A stretch of DNA of 64,000 nt from Drechslerella dactyloides (GCA_020064725.1 JAGTWJ010000006.1:1736001-1800000); one strand, 5' to 3'; counted from the first letter of the stretch, positions 49,410 through 62,806 are shown. Numbers and translations are program-made. Notes: a model not told the origin generated them from the letters alone.

Positions 49410-52400
49410 TTTTGATTAATTATTTTTAGTAGGTAAAAAAAAATAATAAGTATATAATAATTTTTAATATAATTTATAAGTTTTTTTTAGTATATAAAAA
49501 TAAAATAGAATTTTATAGTATAAAATTATAAAAATATTTTATAAATAATAACAACTTTAAATTAGTATTAGATAGTAAAGATAACAAATATAAAAAATTT
49601 ATTAATCATTTTTATATTTTAGAAATATATAAATAAAGAATAATTATAATAATAATTTAAATAATACTATATATATAAAAAATAATAATATAAAATTTAA
49701 TTTTTTTAAATTAATTAATAAATATATAAATAGTTTATAAAAATACTAAAATAAATTAATAGTAGATATTAGAATATAAATCTTAAAAGAAGTAAATAAC
49801 ATTATATTAAAAAATAATATTAAGTAAAAGTTAGAATAGAGTTTTAAGATAGTATAGTAAAAAATCATTATAATATATTAATAATATATCTAAATAGTCT
49901 TAGAAATAGTTAATAATATTAAAGTAATTATATTAGGAAATTTTGAAAAAATAATAAAATATAAAAAAATTTTAGTTAGCACTTAAACAAGTAATATCAC
50001 TATTTAAAAATCTTTATTACTTACTATATCCAGATTTATATAGACTGGTGGATTAGGAACCCAAGAAATAAAAAACTTAGTTACTTCTATAGTAATATTT
50101 AATAAAATATTTAAAATAAAAAATTTAATTAAATATAGAGAATAATTTAAGAAATTTAATTAATTTCTTAATTAGTTTAGTAATTATTTTTTTTTTATTC
50201 TAAATAATTCTTTATAGACTAATATAAAATTTTTTTTATAAAAATATATTTAGAAAAGAATATCTTTAATATTTACTTATTATATAAATAAATATATAAT
50301 AAAATAGTGGAGAAAGACTGTAAGGTAAAAATCCTGGAGATCTTGAAAGTTTTTAGTAATTTTCAGGAATTTACAAACTACTTTAAATAAAAATATAAAT
50401 ATAAAAATAAAATTAAAGAAGTTTTTAGGAAACTTAACCAATTTAAACAAATTAAATTTATATAATTTTTTTTTTAGTAATTCAATTAATATATATCCTT
50501 TATTAATTATAATAATAATACTTTATTTTATAAAACCAAGGAAAAGCTTAAATTTAATCTAAAAATAAAGATTATTAAATAAAAATTTATTAATAAAGAT
50601 ATAAATTATTATAATATATAAACTATAATAATCAAACTTAATAATATACTTTACTAATTTTAAAAAAATATCTATTAGAAAAAACTATATTATAATCTAA
50701 ATAAATATAATCTTAATAAATATACTAAGAAACCTTAGTAAAATTGGATTAAAGTTAGAAAATTCTTTTGGAGATTAAATAAAATATATGGGCTAGAATC
50801 TATAAATTTTAATATAATTTAATATTAAAAACCAAAGAAATCTAATATATTTTTCTACTATTAATATAATAAAATAAGATATATTAAAAAAGATTATTTT
50901 AAGAATAAAAAAAAAAAAAATTCTAAAAGTATTTTTAGTAAAAATAAAAATTTGGGATAATAAGATGATTATTTATTTTAAAAAATTTTAAAATAATTAT
51001 AAATAAAATTTAAAAATATATATATCTTAGAGCTGGATCTATCTAATACTAAGATATTATTTAAAAAATTAATATAATTATTAAATAAAATCTTATCTTA
51101 TTTAAAAATATAGAATTAAAAAAAAATAAACTTAATTGGTTATAGAATAATCTAATATTAAGATTTTATTTAATATATAGAAAAAGTTTAAATAAATGTT
51201 TATAAGAAAAATATTAAAATAATAAAAAAATCTTTATAAGAGTAATCTAAATATTGCTTATTTTAATTATATTTTCTAAATAATTTAATTAATTATAATA
51301 AAAACTAATTTCTAGAAATTTTAAAATTTATTATAAAGAATACTATATAAAATAAAGATAGAAATTAAAAACTATTAATAAAAATATTAAAAAAATTATT
51401 TTATAAGCAGTTTTTTTTTAATAATATATTTAATTATATAAATAGTAAAATTATATAATATATAGATTTACTATCTTAATTAAAAAAAAAATAATATATA
51501 AAATATTAAAAATTAATATCTATTAAAATTATAAATAGATTAAAGAAATAAATATTATTAAATAATAAAATATTATAGAAAAATAATAAAATACTTACTA
51601 ACCATATTAAAAAATTATTTATTAATATATAATCTAAAAGTATAGATAGTTTTTTATTAATTAATAAAAAATATACTGGTTATGGGCTAAAAATAATAAA
51701 AACTTACCATAATATAACTTTAAAAATAAAAAATAATTCTTCAATAATATAAAATATCTTTTATATATTAAACAGAAATATTAGCTTTGTTGATAGAATA
51801 GTATTAATATATAATTATATAGATATTTTGATTTTTATAATAATTACCATAATAAATAGGTATATTAATATTACTATTTTCTATATTTAGATTATATTAA
51901 AGAAAAATTGTTATAAGAAATTTTTAGTACTTTTGAGTATATCTATTATATAAGATATTTTAGAATATGGTCTGAATACTGTAGATATATCTATAATAAT
52001 ACTAAGTAAAAAGAATAGAGAGAAATCTTAAAAATATAATAAGTTAATAAATATATTATGGTCTAAATTAAAAAACTTATATAGATATGTTAAAGCTATA
52101 AAAAGATATATAAAGAACTAATAAATAAAAATAATAATTTTAAAAAAACAGAATATATTACTAATAATAAATCTAAAAAATTATTATATGTATCTTATAT
52201 TATCTATATTTTAATTTTTAAAACATTTAAAAAATAAGAACAATATTTAAAAGACTACTTTAATTAGAAATATTATAATAAAATCCTAAAAACTAAAACT
52301 AGATATTTTTATAAAAATTATATATAATATTTTTAAATTTATAAAGAAAGATAATATTATAATTATTATTATTTAAAAAAAAAAAAAATTTACTATTTAA

Positions 52401-52699
52401 AATATTTTTATAGTTTTAATAAACTTAAAATCTACAAATAGTATATCAGATAATATTATAAAAAAAGAAAATAATACTATTTTTGTTGGAAATATTTTAA
52501 AAATAACTTTACTAATCAATAAAAAAAAAAAAATATATAGAACAATACTCTATAGAAATATAATAGAAAATAATTAATAATTTAAATTATAAATTAAAAA
52601 ACTAAATATATTTTAGAATTAATAAAAATATATTAAAATAAAAAACTTAAGTTTTTATAGAAAACTTATTTTTATCTTATTTATATTTAGAAAACTTAT
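49410..52699 (+). pseudogene. E3 leader and gag region, degraded
   Basis: This is assigned by position between the 5' LTR and pol. Short islands (about 49980-50080 and 50290-50390) are less AT-converted than their surroundings. No gag domain can be confirmed. Confidence 0.4.
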
Positions 52700-55600
52700 A
52701 GAAATTCTAATTAATAATAGAGCTAAAGAAAGTTATATTTTTATTATAATAATATAAAAATATTAATTTAAAATATAATAAAAATCTAATATCTACTAAG
52801 TAACTACTTTTTTATACTAAATTTTAAAATAAATTATCTAAGAAATTATATTTAAACTATTTATTAATAAATATTTAAAAAAATATATTATTAATATTTT
52901 AAACCTTCCAAAAAATATTCTATTAATTTTAGAATTTCTATAATTAATAAAATATAATCTTAATATTAATTGGAGAAAAAAAGAAATTATTTTTAATAAC
53001 TATAATTATTAAAAAATTATTAAAAAACTATTAAATAATAAAAATACTTATAAAGAAACATATCTATAACTTATTACCTACTTATTTAATAAAGAAATCT
53101 GAAATAGATATAAGTATAAACTAAATATTTTATAAAAAATATAGATTTAAGTTAAAAACTTATATATAATTTTAGAAATAATAAATATCTTTAAATAAAT
53201 ATTTAAGAAAGTAAGAAATATCTTTTAATCTATATTAAAAAGATAAATCTTATTTAAAATTAATTTATTTAAATACTTAATATTTTTGTAGAAAGGAATG
53301 TAGCCTAGATTTATACTAATATATAGATATATTAATTAAAAAATAACAATATTCTGTAAATATATTAAAGAAAATCTTAGAATAGGATATATATAATCTT
53401 TTAATTTACTAATAAGATACCCTATTTTATTTATAAAAAAAAAAGATTCTAAAAAACTATGAATTTGTATTGATTACTGAATCTTTAATATAATAATTAT
53501 TAAAGATAAAGGATTTTTACTTCTTATTAGTAAATCTTTTAATAAAATATTAGATATTATTATTTATATAAAATTTAACTTTACTAATATATACTATAAT
53601 ATTAGAATTAATTTTGAAAAAGAATAAAAAATTGTTTTTAAAACTAGATATAAGTTATTTAAATACTTAGTTATATCTTTTAAACTGATTAATATATCTG
53701 TAATTTTTTAAATATTTATAAATTATATTTTATAAAAATATATTAATAATATATATATAATATACCTAGATAATATCTTTATTTATAGTAAAAACCCTTT
53801 AGAATACTAAAAATATATTAATTGGATTTTTGAAATTTTAAATTAATATAAGTTTAAAGTTAAGCTAAAGAAATTTGAATTTAAAATAATTAAAATTAAA
53901 TTTCTAAAAGCTATTATTATTTCTTATGGTATAAAAATGGACTTAAAGAAAGTATAAGTTATATAAGATTGATTAATACTAAAAATATTTAAGAAAGTAT
54001 AAATTTTTTTAGAATTATATAACTATTATTAATAATTTATTTAAGAATATAGTTATCTGGTAATTGCTTTTTTAGAATTAATAAAAAAAAATATCTATTT
54101 TGAAATAATAAAGGAAAAAATTAAGATATTCTAAATATTAAAAGATGTATTTATTTTAATATTTATCTTTAAATTTTATAATTTAGAACTATTAGTATAA
54201 ATAAAAACTAATGTTTTTATAGTAGTCTTAAAAGCTTATTTACTATAAAAATAATCTGATTAAAAATAGTATCTAGTTGTTTATTTATTGTATAAGTTTA
54301 ATACTATAAAAATAAGATATCTTATATATAATAAAAAACTTATAATTATCTTATATATTTATAAGAAATAAAGAATTTATCTATAAACTATAAAATTATT
54401 TAAAATATTCTTAGATTATAAAAACCTTATTTATTTTCTAATAATAAAAGAATTTAGTAGATATTAAGTTTAATAATAAGAAATACTTAATAAATATAAT
54501 ATAAAGATTATTTATTTTAAAAAAAAAGAAAATATTAAAGCTGATGTTATTAATTGATAACTAAATTTTATAAAAGATATTTTTATAGATAAGGGAGTAA
54601 TTTTAGAATAATAAAGAAATATTATTATTATTAATAAAAAATTTAATATTATTATTTATAAAATAGAATTAAAAATAGCTATTTAATTTAAGGAAAATTA
54701 TTAAAAAAATATAATAATAAAAAGAATATTATAGAATTTTAAAGAAATTATTATTTTTTTTTCTATAAAAAATAGATATATTTTCTTTAAGAATCTCTTT
54801 TATATTCTAAAAAAAAAAATATAATTGGAAATCTTATAATTATATTATAATATACTTATATATAGATATTTAGAAGTTAAAAAAACATAAGAATTTATTA
54901 TATAATAGTATTTTTAACCTAAAATAAGATAATAAATTAAAAATTATATTAAAATTTGTAATTTATATTTAAAAAATAAACTAATAAAATATATATTATA
55001 TGGATATTTATAACTAAATAAGGTACCAATTAAATTATTCTAAATTATAATTTATGATTTTATATAAGAATTATTATATTTAAGAAACCTTTTGATAAAT
55101 TAGATATATAATAAAATCTTAATTATTATTTATAAATTTATTAAAATTATTATCTTAAAACTATAGAATAGTTTTTGGGGAGTAAAATAACTCTTAATAA
55201 TCTATAATAAATAAATATTTAGCTAATATAGATTATAAAAAAAATATATTTATAATAAAGATCTTTTTTTTAACAATAAATATTAGAAATATATTATAAA
55301 TTTATCAGACACCAAATTTAATATAATAACTAAAAGAAAAACTTAAACTAATAGAATATTGGAATAAATAATTTAAATAATTAAGATCTATTTTAGATTA
55401 TTCTTTAATTATATACAAAATAATTAGATAAAACTATTATCCATAATAAAGTTTATATATAATTTATCAAAATATTTAATAATAAATTATATATTTTATA
55501 AGGTATTATAAGACTGAAATCTATAAACTATATAATTAGTCCTATTTATAAAAGAAGAAATATCTAGTACTAAAGAATATTTTAAGTCCATAAATAAACT

Positions 55601-56110
55601 ATATAAATATCTAAAGAATAATTTAGACTTTATAGCTAAAACTATATTTTATTATTATAATAAGAAAAAGACAAAAATACTTTTTTTAAAAAAAAAAAAA
55701 AAAATATATTTATTTATAAAAAATATTAAAATTAAAAAATTTAATTAGAAGCTTAATTTCTAAAAACTTAAACTATATATTATAATTAAAAAATTAAATA
55801 AATACTTTTTTAAACTTTATATTTTTAGAAATTTAAGAATTTATAAAATATTTTATATTATTTTGTTTAAGCTTGTATTAAATGGGCTTAAGGAAGAGGT
55901 AGATAATTTAAAGATTAAAGGAAATAATTATAATAAATATGAAGTTAAAAGAATCTTAGACTATAAAAAAAATTTAAAAATATTAGTTAATAAATTTCTA
56001 ATTAAATAAAAGAACTATCTGTTAAAAGAAGATTTATAGTAATTAGAAAATAATATCTTATTAGAATTTATTAGATAATATCTTGATAAATCTGATATTT
56101 ATTAAGTAAG
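52700..56110 (+). pseudogene. E3 pol: protease/RT/RNase H/integrase/chromodomain, RIP-degraded
   Basis: On plus one can follow the Gypsy order: a pre-RT block (IRYPILFIKKKD, near 53430), RT with ICIDY (about 53460) and YIIYLDNIFIYSKN (about 53750-53795; YLDD reads YLDN), RNase H (IYNKKLIIILYIYKK and IIYFKKKENIKADVINQ, 54320-54560), integrase with QTNRILEQIIQIIKIYF (about 55340-55390), the YYYNKKKTKILFLKKKKK block (about 55660-55715) and a degenerate chromodomain (KYEVKRILDYKKN, about 55935). Residue changes such as D to N and Q/R to stop are those expected of RIP. No frame is intact. Start and end are approximate. Confidence 0.8.
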
Positions 56111-57119
56111 GTAAGATCTATTATTATGATAATTTTAAGGAAGATCTAGAAAGAAATATTAGAATATAAAAAATTAATTATAATAATTATACTAAAAGAA
56201 TCTATTTTATCTTGGAATTATATCTTCTAATATTGAGATTATTATTGGATATAAGAAACTTATATATATATAGAATTTATCTTTTTTTAAAGTATAAATT
56301 AACTTATTTATAACCTTATATATATTATCTTAATAATGAGTAATTTTATCTAAAATATTAGTATTTACCTTAGTTTCAAAATGAAGATATAGTATAGCTA
56401 GCTTAAGAACCAGTACCTATTAGTAATCAGAATAATTAAGATATATTACCACTATATTAAAAAAAAAAGGAATAAAAATGATAGAAAAATAGAATACTTT
56501 TGATGATTTACTTTATCTTATCTTTTTTTATGTAATAGAATTCTATAAAACAATTCTTAGAATTATATATATAATATAGTATAAACTAGTATTAATTATA
56601 TTTAATAATATATATGTATTAGAAGGATATTATATTAAGTATTAAGACTTGTAATATTATTATTTAGAAAAATTTTAAAATTAAATAACTTTAAATCTCT
56701 GATTTTAAATAAAGAAATACTGATTTCTTTTTTGAAATTCTTTTGTTTTTTAATTGAAGTTTCTTCTTCTTTAAAAACAACTTTTGTTTTTAAAAAAGTA
56801 ATATTTAACTCTTAATAAAGATAAGTTATCTTTATCTAAGTAATTGTTAATTTTCTAACTAATAATAATAATTTTTAGAAAAATTAAGATTAATTTTACT
56901 TAGTTTTTTATAATTTTTTATATTTGTAATTAATAATTTTAAAAATATATTCTACTAGAATAAATTAAATAAATTATTAATATAGAAATTAGATAAGAAG
57001 AACTATTTATTTAAATCAAGGAAAATATAATAATATTTTTAATATATATAAATAAAATATTTTTTATTAATATCTAAGTTTATCTTATAAATATATAAAT
57101 TAAATATATAAAACTTATA

Positions 57120-59010
57120 ACGTCAACGATAAGCGACCGAGCAGCACAAGCGACCGAGCAGCCCGCCCAGCCCCCACCCCCATCCCAACTTCATCACCAT
57201 ATATACCTATAACTGCTATGATGACTGTCTCTACAACTGAATCCCAAATAATTTTAGCTATTAAAACTTTAAAAAACAACAAAAAATTAAACATTTCAGC
57301 TATTGTTAAATTATATAATGTCTCTTGATCTACTCTTAGCCACTACTATTATGGTTGTATTTTAAAACACGATAGTATCTTTAAATCGTGAAATCTTATA
57401 GATTTAGAAAAAAATATTATTGTTTAATATATACTTGAGTTATGTGTGTGTTCTTTTTATCCTAGACTAAATAATATAAAAAATATGGCTAACTAGCTGC
57501 TGTCAACACATAGCAACAATAGTATATGATATATTGGCAAGTGATGGGCTAGTAACTTCATCAAACATTATCTAGAACTACAGACATATCTATCTAGAAA
57601 ATACAACTACCAACAAGCAAAATACAAAGATCCTGCACTTATTAGCAAATGGTTTTAGTTAATAGAGGCTGTAAAGGCTAAATATAATATTGTGGATAAT
57701 AATATCTACAACTTCAACAAGACTGGCTTTACAATAAGCATAATATTTACAACTACCATCATTACAGAAGCTAAAACACACAATAAAACTAAGCTAACAC
57801 AGCCTAGAAACCATGAATGGGCAACAATTATACAAAAAATAGACACAAAAAGTTGGACAATACCACTATTCATTATCCTCACTAAGCAGTACCATCTAAC
57901 TAGCTAATATACAAGAACAAAGCTACCAAAAGACTAGATAATCACACTTTTTAACAACAACTAAACAATAAATAAGTTGGCTTTTAAATAACTAAAACAC
58001 TTTAATTAATTTATAGTATAGTACTACCTTTCAGACTACTAACTATTAATCTTAGATAATCACAAAAGCCACCATTCAACCACCTTCAAACTATACTACC
58101 AAAAACATAAGATTATCACAATCTACATATTACCATATTTATTACATATCCTCCAGCCACTGGATATTAATTATTTTAAGCCACTAAAACAGGTATATAA
58201 CAAAGAGATAAAAAGCTTGATATATGTGTATGTTAACTATATCTCCAAGCTAAAGTTTCTCTCTAGGTTTCACAAAACATTTACTATTATAATAACACCT
58301 AAAAATATATATAATAACTTTACTAAAACTAGCATTATATTTTATAATCCTAAAAAAATTTTATCAAAACTAAATATATAGTTATTAACAGCTACTCCAG
58401 TAAATTTATACCTAGATACCACAAATACAGCAGCTACCTAGACTACAAAAATATCATTAAATCCATCAAAAACTAACTTATAAACAAACCTAATCAAAAA
58501 CCAGATTACCCAATACCAGAATACCTCTCCTACATCATTACTAACAGCTATAAACCAACTATCTAAAAAAACACAGACAATAATACACCAAATAACACTT
58601 ATATATATAAAGAACACAATACTTCACTCTATTAATAAAATACTAAACAAACACCAGCAGTTAAAAAGACAACAAATACAACATAAAGACACACTTACTA
58701 TACACCAAACTAACAAAATCCTAAACAGTAATACTATAAATAAAATAGTTAAGTAGCCAATACTTCTAAAACACTAGTATACCCCCCAGCCAGAGGCCAC
58801 CTCCAGGAATACATACTACTATAACAAGTATAATAAATATAGGTATAATATTCAAACATGCCAACAAGAATCTTCAGAATCTAAATAAACAAAGTTTCCC
58901 ACTTTTAGGGCAGGAAACCCAATACCTGTGGTAATAATACATACTTTTATTAGAGTAGGGTGGGGAGGCTGCTTGGTCGCTTGTCCTGCTCGGTCGCTTA
59001 TCGTTGACGT
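57120..59010 (+). mobile_element. Pogo/Fot1-like (Tc1-mariner superfamily) DNA transposon
   Basis: This 1891-bp element is flanked by TA (57118-57119 and 59011-59012). The terminal inverted repeats are about 44 bp with two mismatches, starting ACGTCAACGATAAGCGACCG. Within each end a 15-bp box (AAGCGACCGAGCAGC) occurs twice, 17 bp apart (57131 and 57148), likely sites for the transposase HTH domains. The ends keep their CpGs while the transposase gene between them is RIP-mutated. It is inserted in the 3' untranslated part of E3. Confidence 0.92.
57221..58888 (+). pseudogene. Pogo/Fot1-like transposase, RIP-inactivated
   Basis: One frame runs from ATG 57221 to TAA 58888, 556 codons, the usual length of these transposases, with no frameshift but many internal stops. 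The N-terminus has the helix-turn-helix pattern (AIKTLKNNKKLNISAIVKLYNVS). A CENP-B-like region with WASNFIK and LSRKYNYQQAKYKDP follows. The DDE domain begins with NIYNFNKTGF, where the family has Asp in place of the first Asn-Lys pair (YNFDETGF), so the first catalytic Asp is lost; the second block LLILDNHKSHHS keeps its Asp. The motif PRNHEWATIIQKID and the block LLHILQPLDINYFKPLK are also clear. Stops replace Arg or Gln codons by single C-to-T or G-to-A changes. Confidence 0.9.
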
Positions 59011-59306
59011 TATATTATTATAGAAATTATTAAATATTTCTTAATAATTTATGTTTAATTAAGATAATAATTAGTAGAAGATTTTTTATAACAATTAACA
59101 AGTATATTAATAAAAAAAATTATATTAAAAAGAATTAATTATAGAAAAAAAAAAAAAATATAATAAAAGAACCTTTTAACTAAAAATTATATTACTTAGA
59201 TTATATAATTATATTATATATAAAAAATCTATACCATTTTATTTTATACTATTTATATTTATACCTAAATTAGTATACTACTAATTCTTATAGAAAAGAA
59301 GAATAA

Positions 59307-59993
59307 TATTATAAGATAATAATATAATATCTAAATATCTTATATAGACTAGATTCTTATATAGATATTTAGTCTATATAATATATAAAGTAATAGTATA
59401 TTTATATATTATATAGAATAAACTTTTATATAAAATATACAACTATATAGACTTGCTCTATATAAACCATCAACCTACATAGTATACCTTACTATATAAG
59501 TAGTAAGATTATATAAATAATATAGCTATATAGAATCTTAAACTATATAAAAAAATATTTCTATATAAGAATATTACTATTATAATATTTTTTTTTAAAC
59601 AAAAACCACTATAATAACTTATAATTATATAAGTATTTAATATTTAGGATATTTAACACTCAACTAAATATTAAGTAAGGTGAGTATTGAGTTATTTAAA
59701 TAACACATCAATATATCTTTACTAATTTATATATTAAGATATTATATATATAATCAACATATTTTACCTTAAAATTAATAATTTCTTTCTTAAAAATTAT
59801 TAATTAATATTTAAATTATAGTATTTTAATAACTAACTTATTTATTATTATTATTATATATTTTATTCTAATAATAACTATTATACTCAATATATACTTA
59901 TTTTTTATTATTAAGAATCTGTATAGTAGTAATTAAGAGTTAGAAACTTCAAGGTGAAGTATATTCAACCTGGTCCTGGGCCGAAGTGTAACA
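59307..59993 (+). repeat. E3 3' LTR (687 bp)
   Basis: The inner start is fully AT-converted (TATTATAAGATAATAATA against ancestral TGTTATGGGATAACAGTG). The outer 60 bp (TTCAAGGTGAAG ... GGTCCTGGGCCGAAGTGTAACA) are nearly intact. Same length as the 5' LTR. Confidence 0.88.
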
Positions 59994-60236
59994 ATATTAT
60001 AATAATTTATATTTTTGTTGATAAATTTTTATTTAATAATCTTTATTTTCAAATTAGATTTAAATTCTTTTTTAGCTCGATAAAACAAAATATTATTATT
60101 ATAATTAATAAAGGATATATATTAATTAAATTATTAAAAAAAAAATCATATAAATCTAGTTTATTTAAATTAATTAAGTTTTTTAAAAATTTTTTTAATT
60201 TTATTCTTATATCTATATTTTTATTTAAGATAATTT

Positions 60237-60926
60237 TGTTACACTTCCGCCCAAGACCAGGTAGGATACACTTTACTCTAAAGTCTTTGACTCTTAATTA
60301 TTACTATATGGGTTTTTTAGTAGAGGAGATAAATATATATTAAATATAATAATAATTATTAAAATAGAGTATATAATAACAATAATAAATAAACTGGTTA
60401 TTGAGATACTATAATTTTAAGTATTAATTGATGATTTTTTAAAAAAAAAATTATTAATCCCAAGATAAAGCACACTAATTATATATATGATATCTTAATA
60501 TATAGAATAGTAGGGATATGTTGATGTATTACTTAAATAGCTCAATACTTATTTTGCTTAGTACTCAGCTAAGTACTGAGTATTTTGAGTATTAAACACT
60601 TATGTGATTTTGAGTTATCACAGTGGTTCTTGCTTAAAAAAAAATATTATAATAATAATATTCTTTTTATAATAGGGTTTTTCTATATAGTCCAGGATTC
60701 CATATAGTTTTGTTGTTTGTGTAGCCCTACTATTTATGTGGTGGGATATATTATGTAGATTAATAGTTTATATAAAGCAAGTCTACATAATTATACATCC
60801 TATATAGAAGTCCATTCTATATAATATATAAATATATTATTATTTTGTATATTGTGTGGACTGGGTATCTGTATGGGAATCCAGTCTATACAAGATATTC
60901 GGGTGTTGCACTGTTATCCCATAACA
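60237..60926 (-). repeat. Solo LTR of the same Gypsy family, inserted in E1
   Basis: It is 690 bp from TGTTACACTTCCGCCCAAGA to CTGTTATCCCATAACA, flanked by a perfect AATTT duplication (60232-60236 and 60927-60931). E1 gag/leader sequence continues on both sides, as seen by comparison with E2 near 43980-44040. It arose by recombination between the two LTRs of a full element. Both termini are less mutated than the middle. Confidence 0.9.
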
Positions 60927-60931
60927 AATTT

Positions 60932-61898
60932 ATAAATTCCCAAAAATTATTAAAAACTTTTAAAATCTTTAGGATTTTTATTTTATAGTTTTTTTCTATT
61001 ATTTTATTATATATTTATTTATATAATAAATAAATATTAAAAGTATTCTCTTCTAAATATATTTTTATAAAAAAAATCTTATATTAATCTATAAAAAATT
61101 ATTTAAAATAAAAAAAAAAATAATTACTAAACTAATTAAAAAATTAATCAAATTTCTTAAATTATTTTTTATATTTAATTAAATCTTCTATTTTAAATAT
61201 TTTATTAAATATTACTATAAAAGTAATTAAATTTTCTATTTTTTAGATTCCTAATCTATTAGTTTATATAAATCTAAATATAACAAATAATAAAAATTTT
61301 TAAATAATAACATTATTTATTTAAATATTAACTAAAATTTTTTTATATTTTATTATTTCTTTAAAATTTTTTAATATAATTATTTTAATATTATTAATTA
61401 TTTTTAAAATTATTTAGATATATTATTAATATATTATAATGGTTTTTTACTATATTATCTTAAAACTCTATTTTAATTTTTATTTAATATTATCTTTTAA
61501 TATAATACTATTTATTTCTTTTAAAACTTATATTCTAATATTTATTATCAATTTATTTTAGTATTTCTATAGATTATTTATATATTTATTAATTAATTTA
61601 AAAGAATTAGATTTTATACTATTATTTTTTTATATATATAATATTGTTTAAATTATTACTATAGTTATTTTTTATTTATATATTTTTAAAATATAAAAAT
61701 TATTAATAAATTTTTTATATTTGTTATCTTTACTATCTAATACTAATTTAAAGTTGTTATTATTTATAAAATATTTTTATAATTTTATACTATAAAATTC
61801 TATTTTATTTTTATATACTAAAAAAAACTTATAAATTATATTAAAAATTATTATATACTTATTACTTCTTCTTATTTATTAAGAGTAATTAGTTAAAG
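60932..61898 (-). pseudogene. E1 5' leader/gag start, degraded
   Basis: This is collinear with E2 44020-44977. It lies directly inside the E1 5' LTR. It is AT-converted with no open frame. The first bases inside the LTR on minus (CTTTAACTAATTACTCTTAA) are where the primer-binding site would be; comparison with E2 and E3 does not give an obvious initiator-tRNA match. Confidence 0.5.
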
Positions 61899-61909
61899 TA
61901 TTATATTTT

Positions 61910-62428
61910 TGTTATGTGTATAACAGCTATATATAGGGCAACGGCAATGAAATCACCGAGATTTCATATGCAATACTTTTGCTATCTATAACATAGACAT
62001 TATGCCATTACACTACATAACACTATAAAATCTTATTTGGAGAACATACATTCAATTCCTATTGTACACACTTTATGATGCAGTAGACACCTATTATTTG
62101 GTGTAGGTGCAAACCAGTACTAGCTACATATGTTATCTACACACATACCCACTTAGAAGCCATCATTCACAAAATCTTTTTGGTGAAACTGCCTGCTGCC
62201 ATATTCTCACTAGCATAATTATTTAGCACACAATACCTTATATTTTGCTACTTCTTCTGGAATAGAGAAGGAGGCTATAAATCCTTAAAATTGGTTCCTT
62301 TAGAAAGGAAGATAGTATTATATATATAACAGCTATATATAAGACAACAACAATGAAATCACCAAGATTTCATATGCAATACTTTTGCTATCTGTGACGT
62401 AGGCGTTATGCCGTTGCGCTACGTAACA
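61910..62428. mobile_element. TRIM-like miniature LTR element (519 bp)
   Basis: Two direct terminal repeats of exactly 113 bp (61910-62022 and 62316-62428) start TGTTATGTGTATAACAGC and end TAACA. They enclose 293 bp without coding capacity. A perfect ATTTT duplication flanks it (61905-61909 and 62429-62433). A purine-rich stretch (TTTAGAAAGGAAGATAG, 62300-62315) lies just before the right repeat, as a polypurine tract would, suggesting left-to-right polarity. Its composition is much less AT-rich than the surroundings, so it may be young or have escaped RIP. No relation to the Gypsy LTRs is seen beyond TG/CA ends. Confidence 0.85.
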
Positions 62429-62557
62429 ATTTTAGTTTAAAATTAGATTAAATATATTTTATTTTAAAGTTTTTAATTTTTAATTACTACTATATAGGTT
62501 TTTAATAGTAGAAAATAAATATATATTAAATATAATAATTATTATTAAAATAAAATA

Positions 62558-62806
62558 ACGTATTCCACAAGCGAGCGGACCACACAAGCGAGCGGACCAC
62601 CCCATATAAACCAACACCCTACCAAAACACTTTTTATTGATAACTTAATCAATAATTAATTTAAAATTAGAATAAAATTCATCTTGTTTATATAAACTAT
62701 TACAAATCTAAAAATATTTTTTTAAATTTTTTTTATATTAAATTAAAGAAATATACAAGGGGGGTGGTCCGGTCGCTTGTCTGGTCCAGTCGCTTATTGT
62801 TGACGT
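62558..62806. mobile_element. MITE with pogo-like termini (249 bp)
   Basis: It is flanked by TA on both sides (62556-62557 and 62807-62808). The ends are imperfect inverted repeats. The left end has two adjacent 17-bp units (CACAAGCGAGCGGACCA at 62566 and 62583); the right end, read inversely, starts ACGTCAACAATAAGCGACTG and also has two boxes 17 bp apart. The AAGCGA boxes and their spacing match the pogo-like element at 57120, but the rest of each box differs (GGACCA in place of GAGCAG). The middle is AT-rich and non-coding. It is probably moved by a transposase of a sister family. Confidence 0.85.

Larger units (their letters stand above)
48723..59993 (+). mobile_element. E3: Ty3/Gypsy LTR retrotransposon in opposite orientation, nested in E1
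   Basis: It is flanked by a perfect duplication ATATT (48718-48722 and 59994-59998). Both LTRs are exactly 687 bp (48723-49409 and 59307-59993). A purine-rich tract (ATAGAAAAGAAGAATAA) precedes the right LTR and the polymerase reads rightward, so coding is on plus, opposite to E1 and E2. Removing the pogo-like insertion and its TA leaves 9378 bp. E1 sequence resumes exactly after the right duplication. The E3 3' region (59011-59350) is the reverse complement of the matching part of E1 (about 32860-33190), as expected for two inverted copies. Confidence 0.9.

Noticed and set aside
59954..60343. 129-codon frame at the right end of E3
   Set aside because: It crosses the E3 LTR end, E1 sequence and the solo LTR start, so it is a chance frame in AT-rich DNA.
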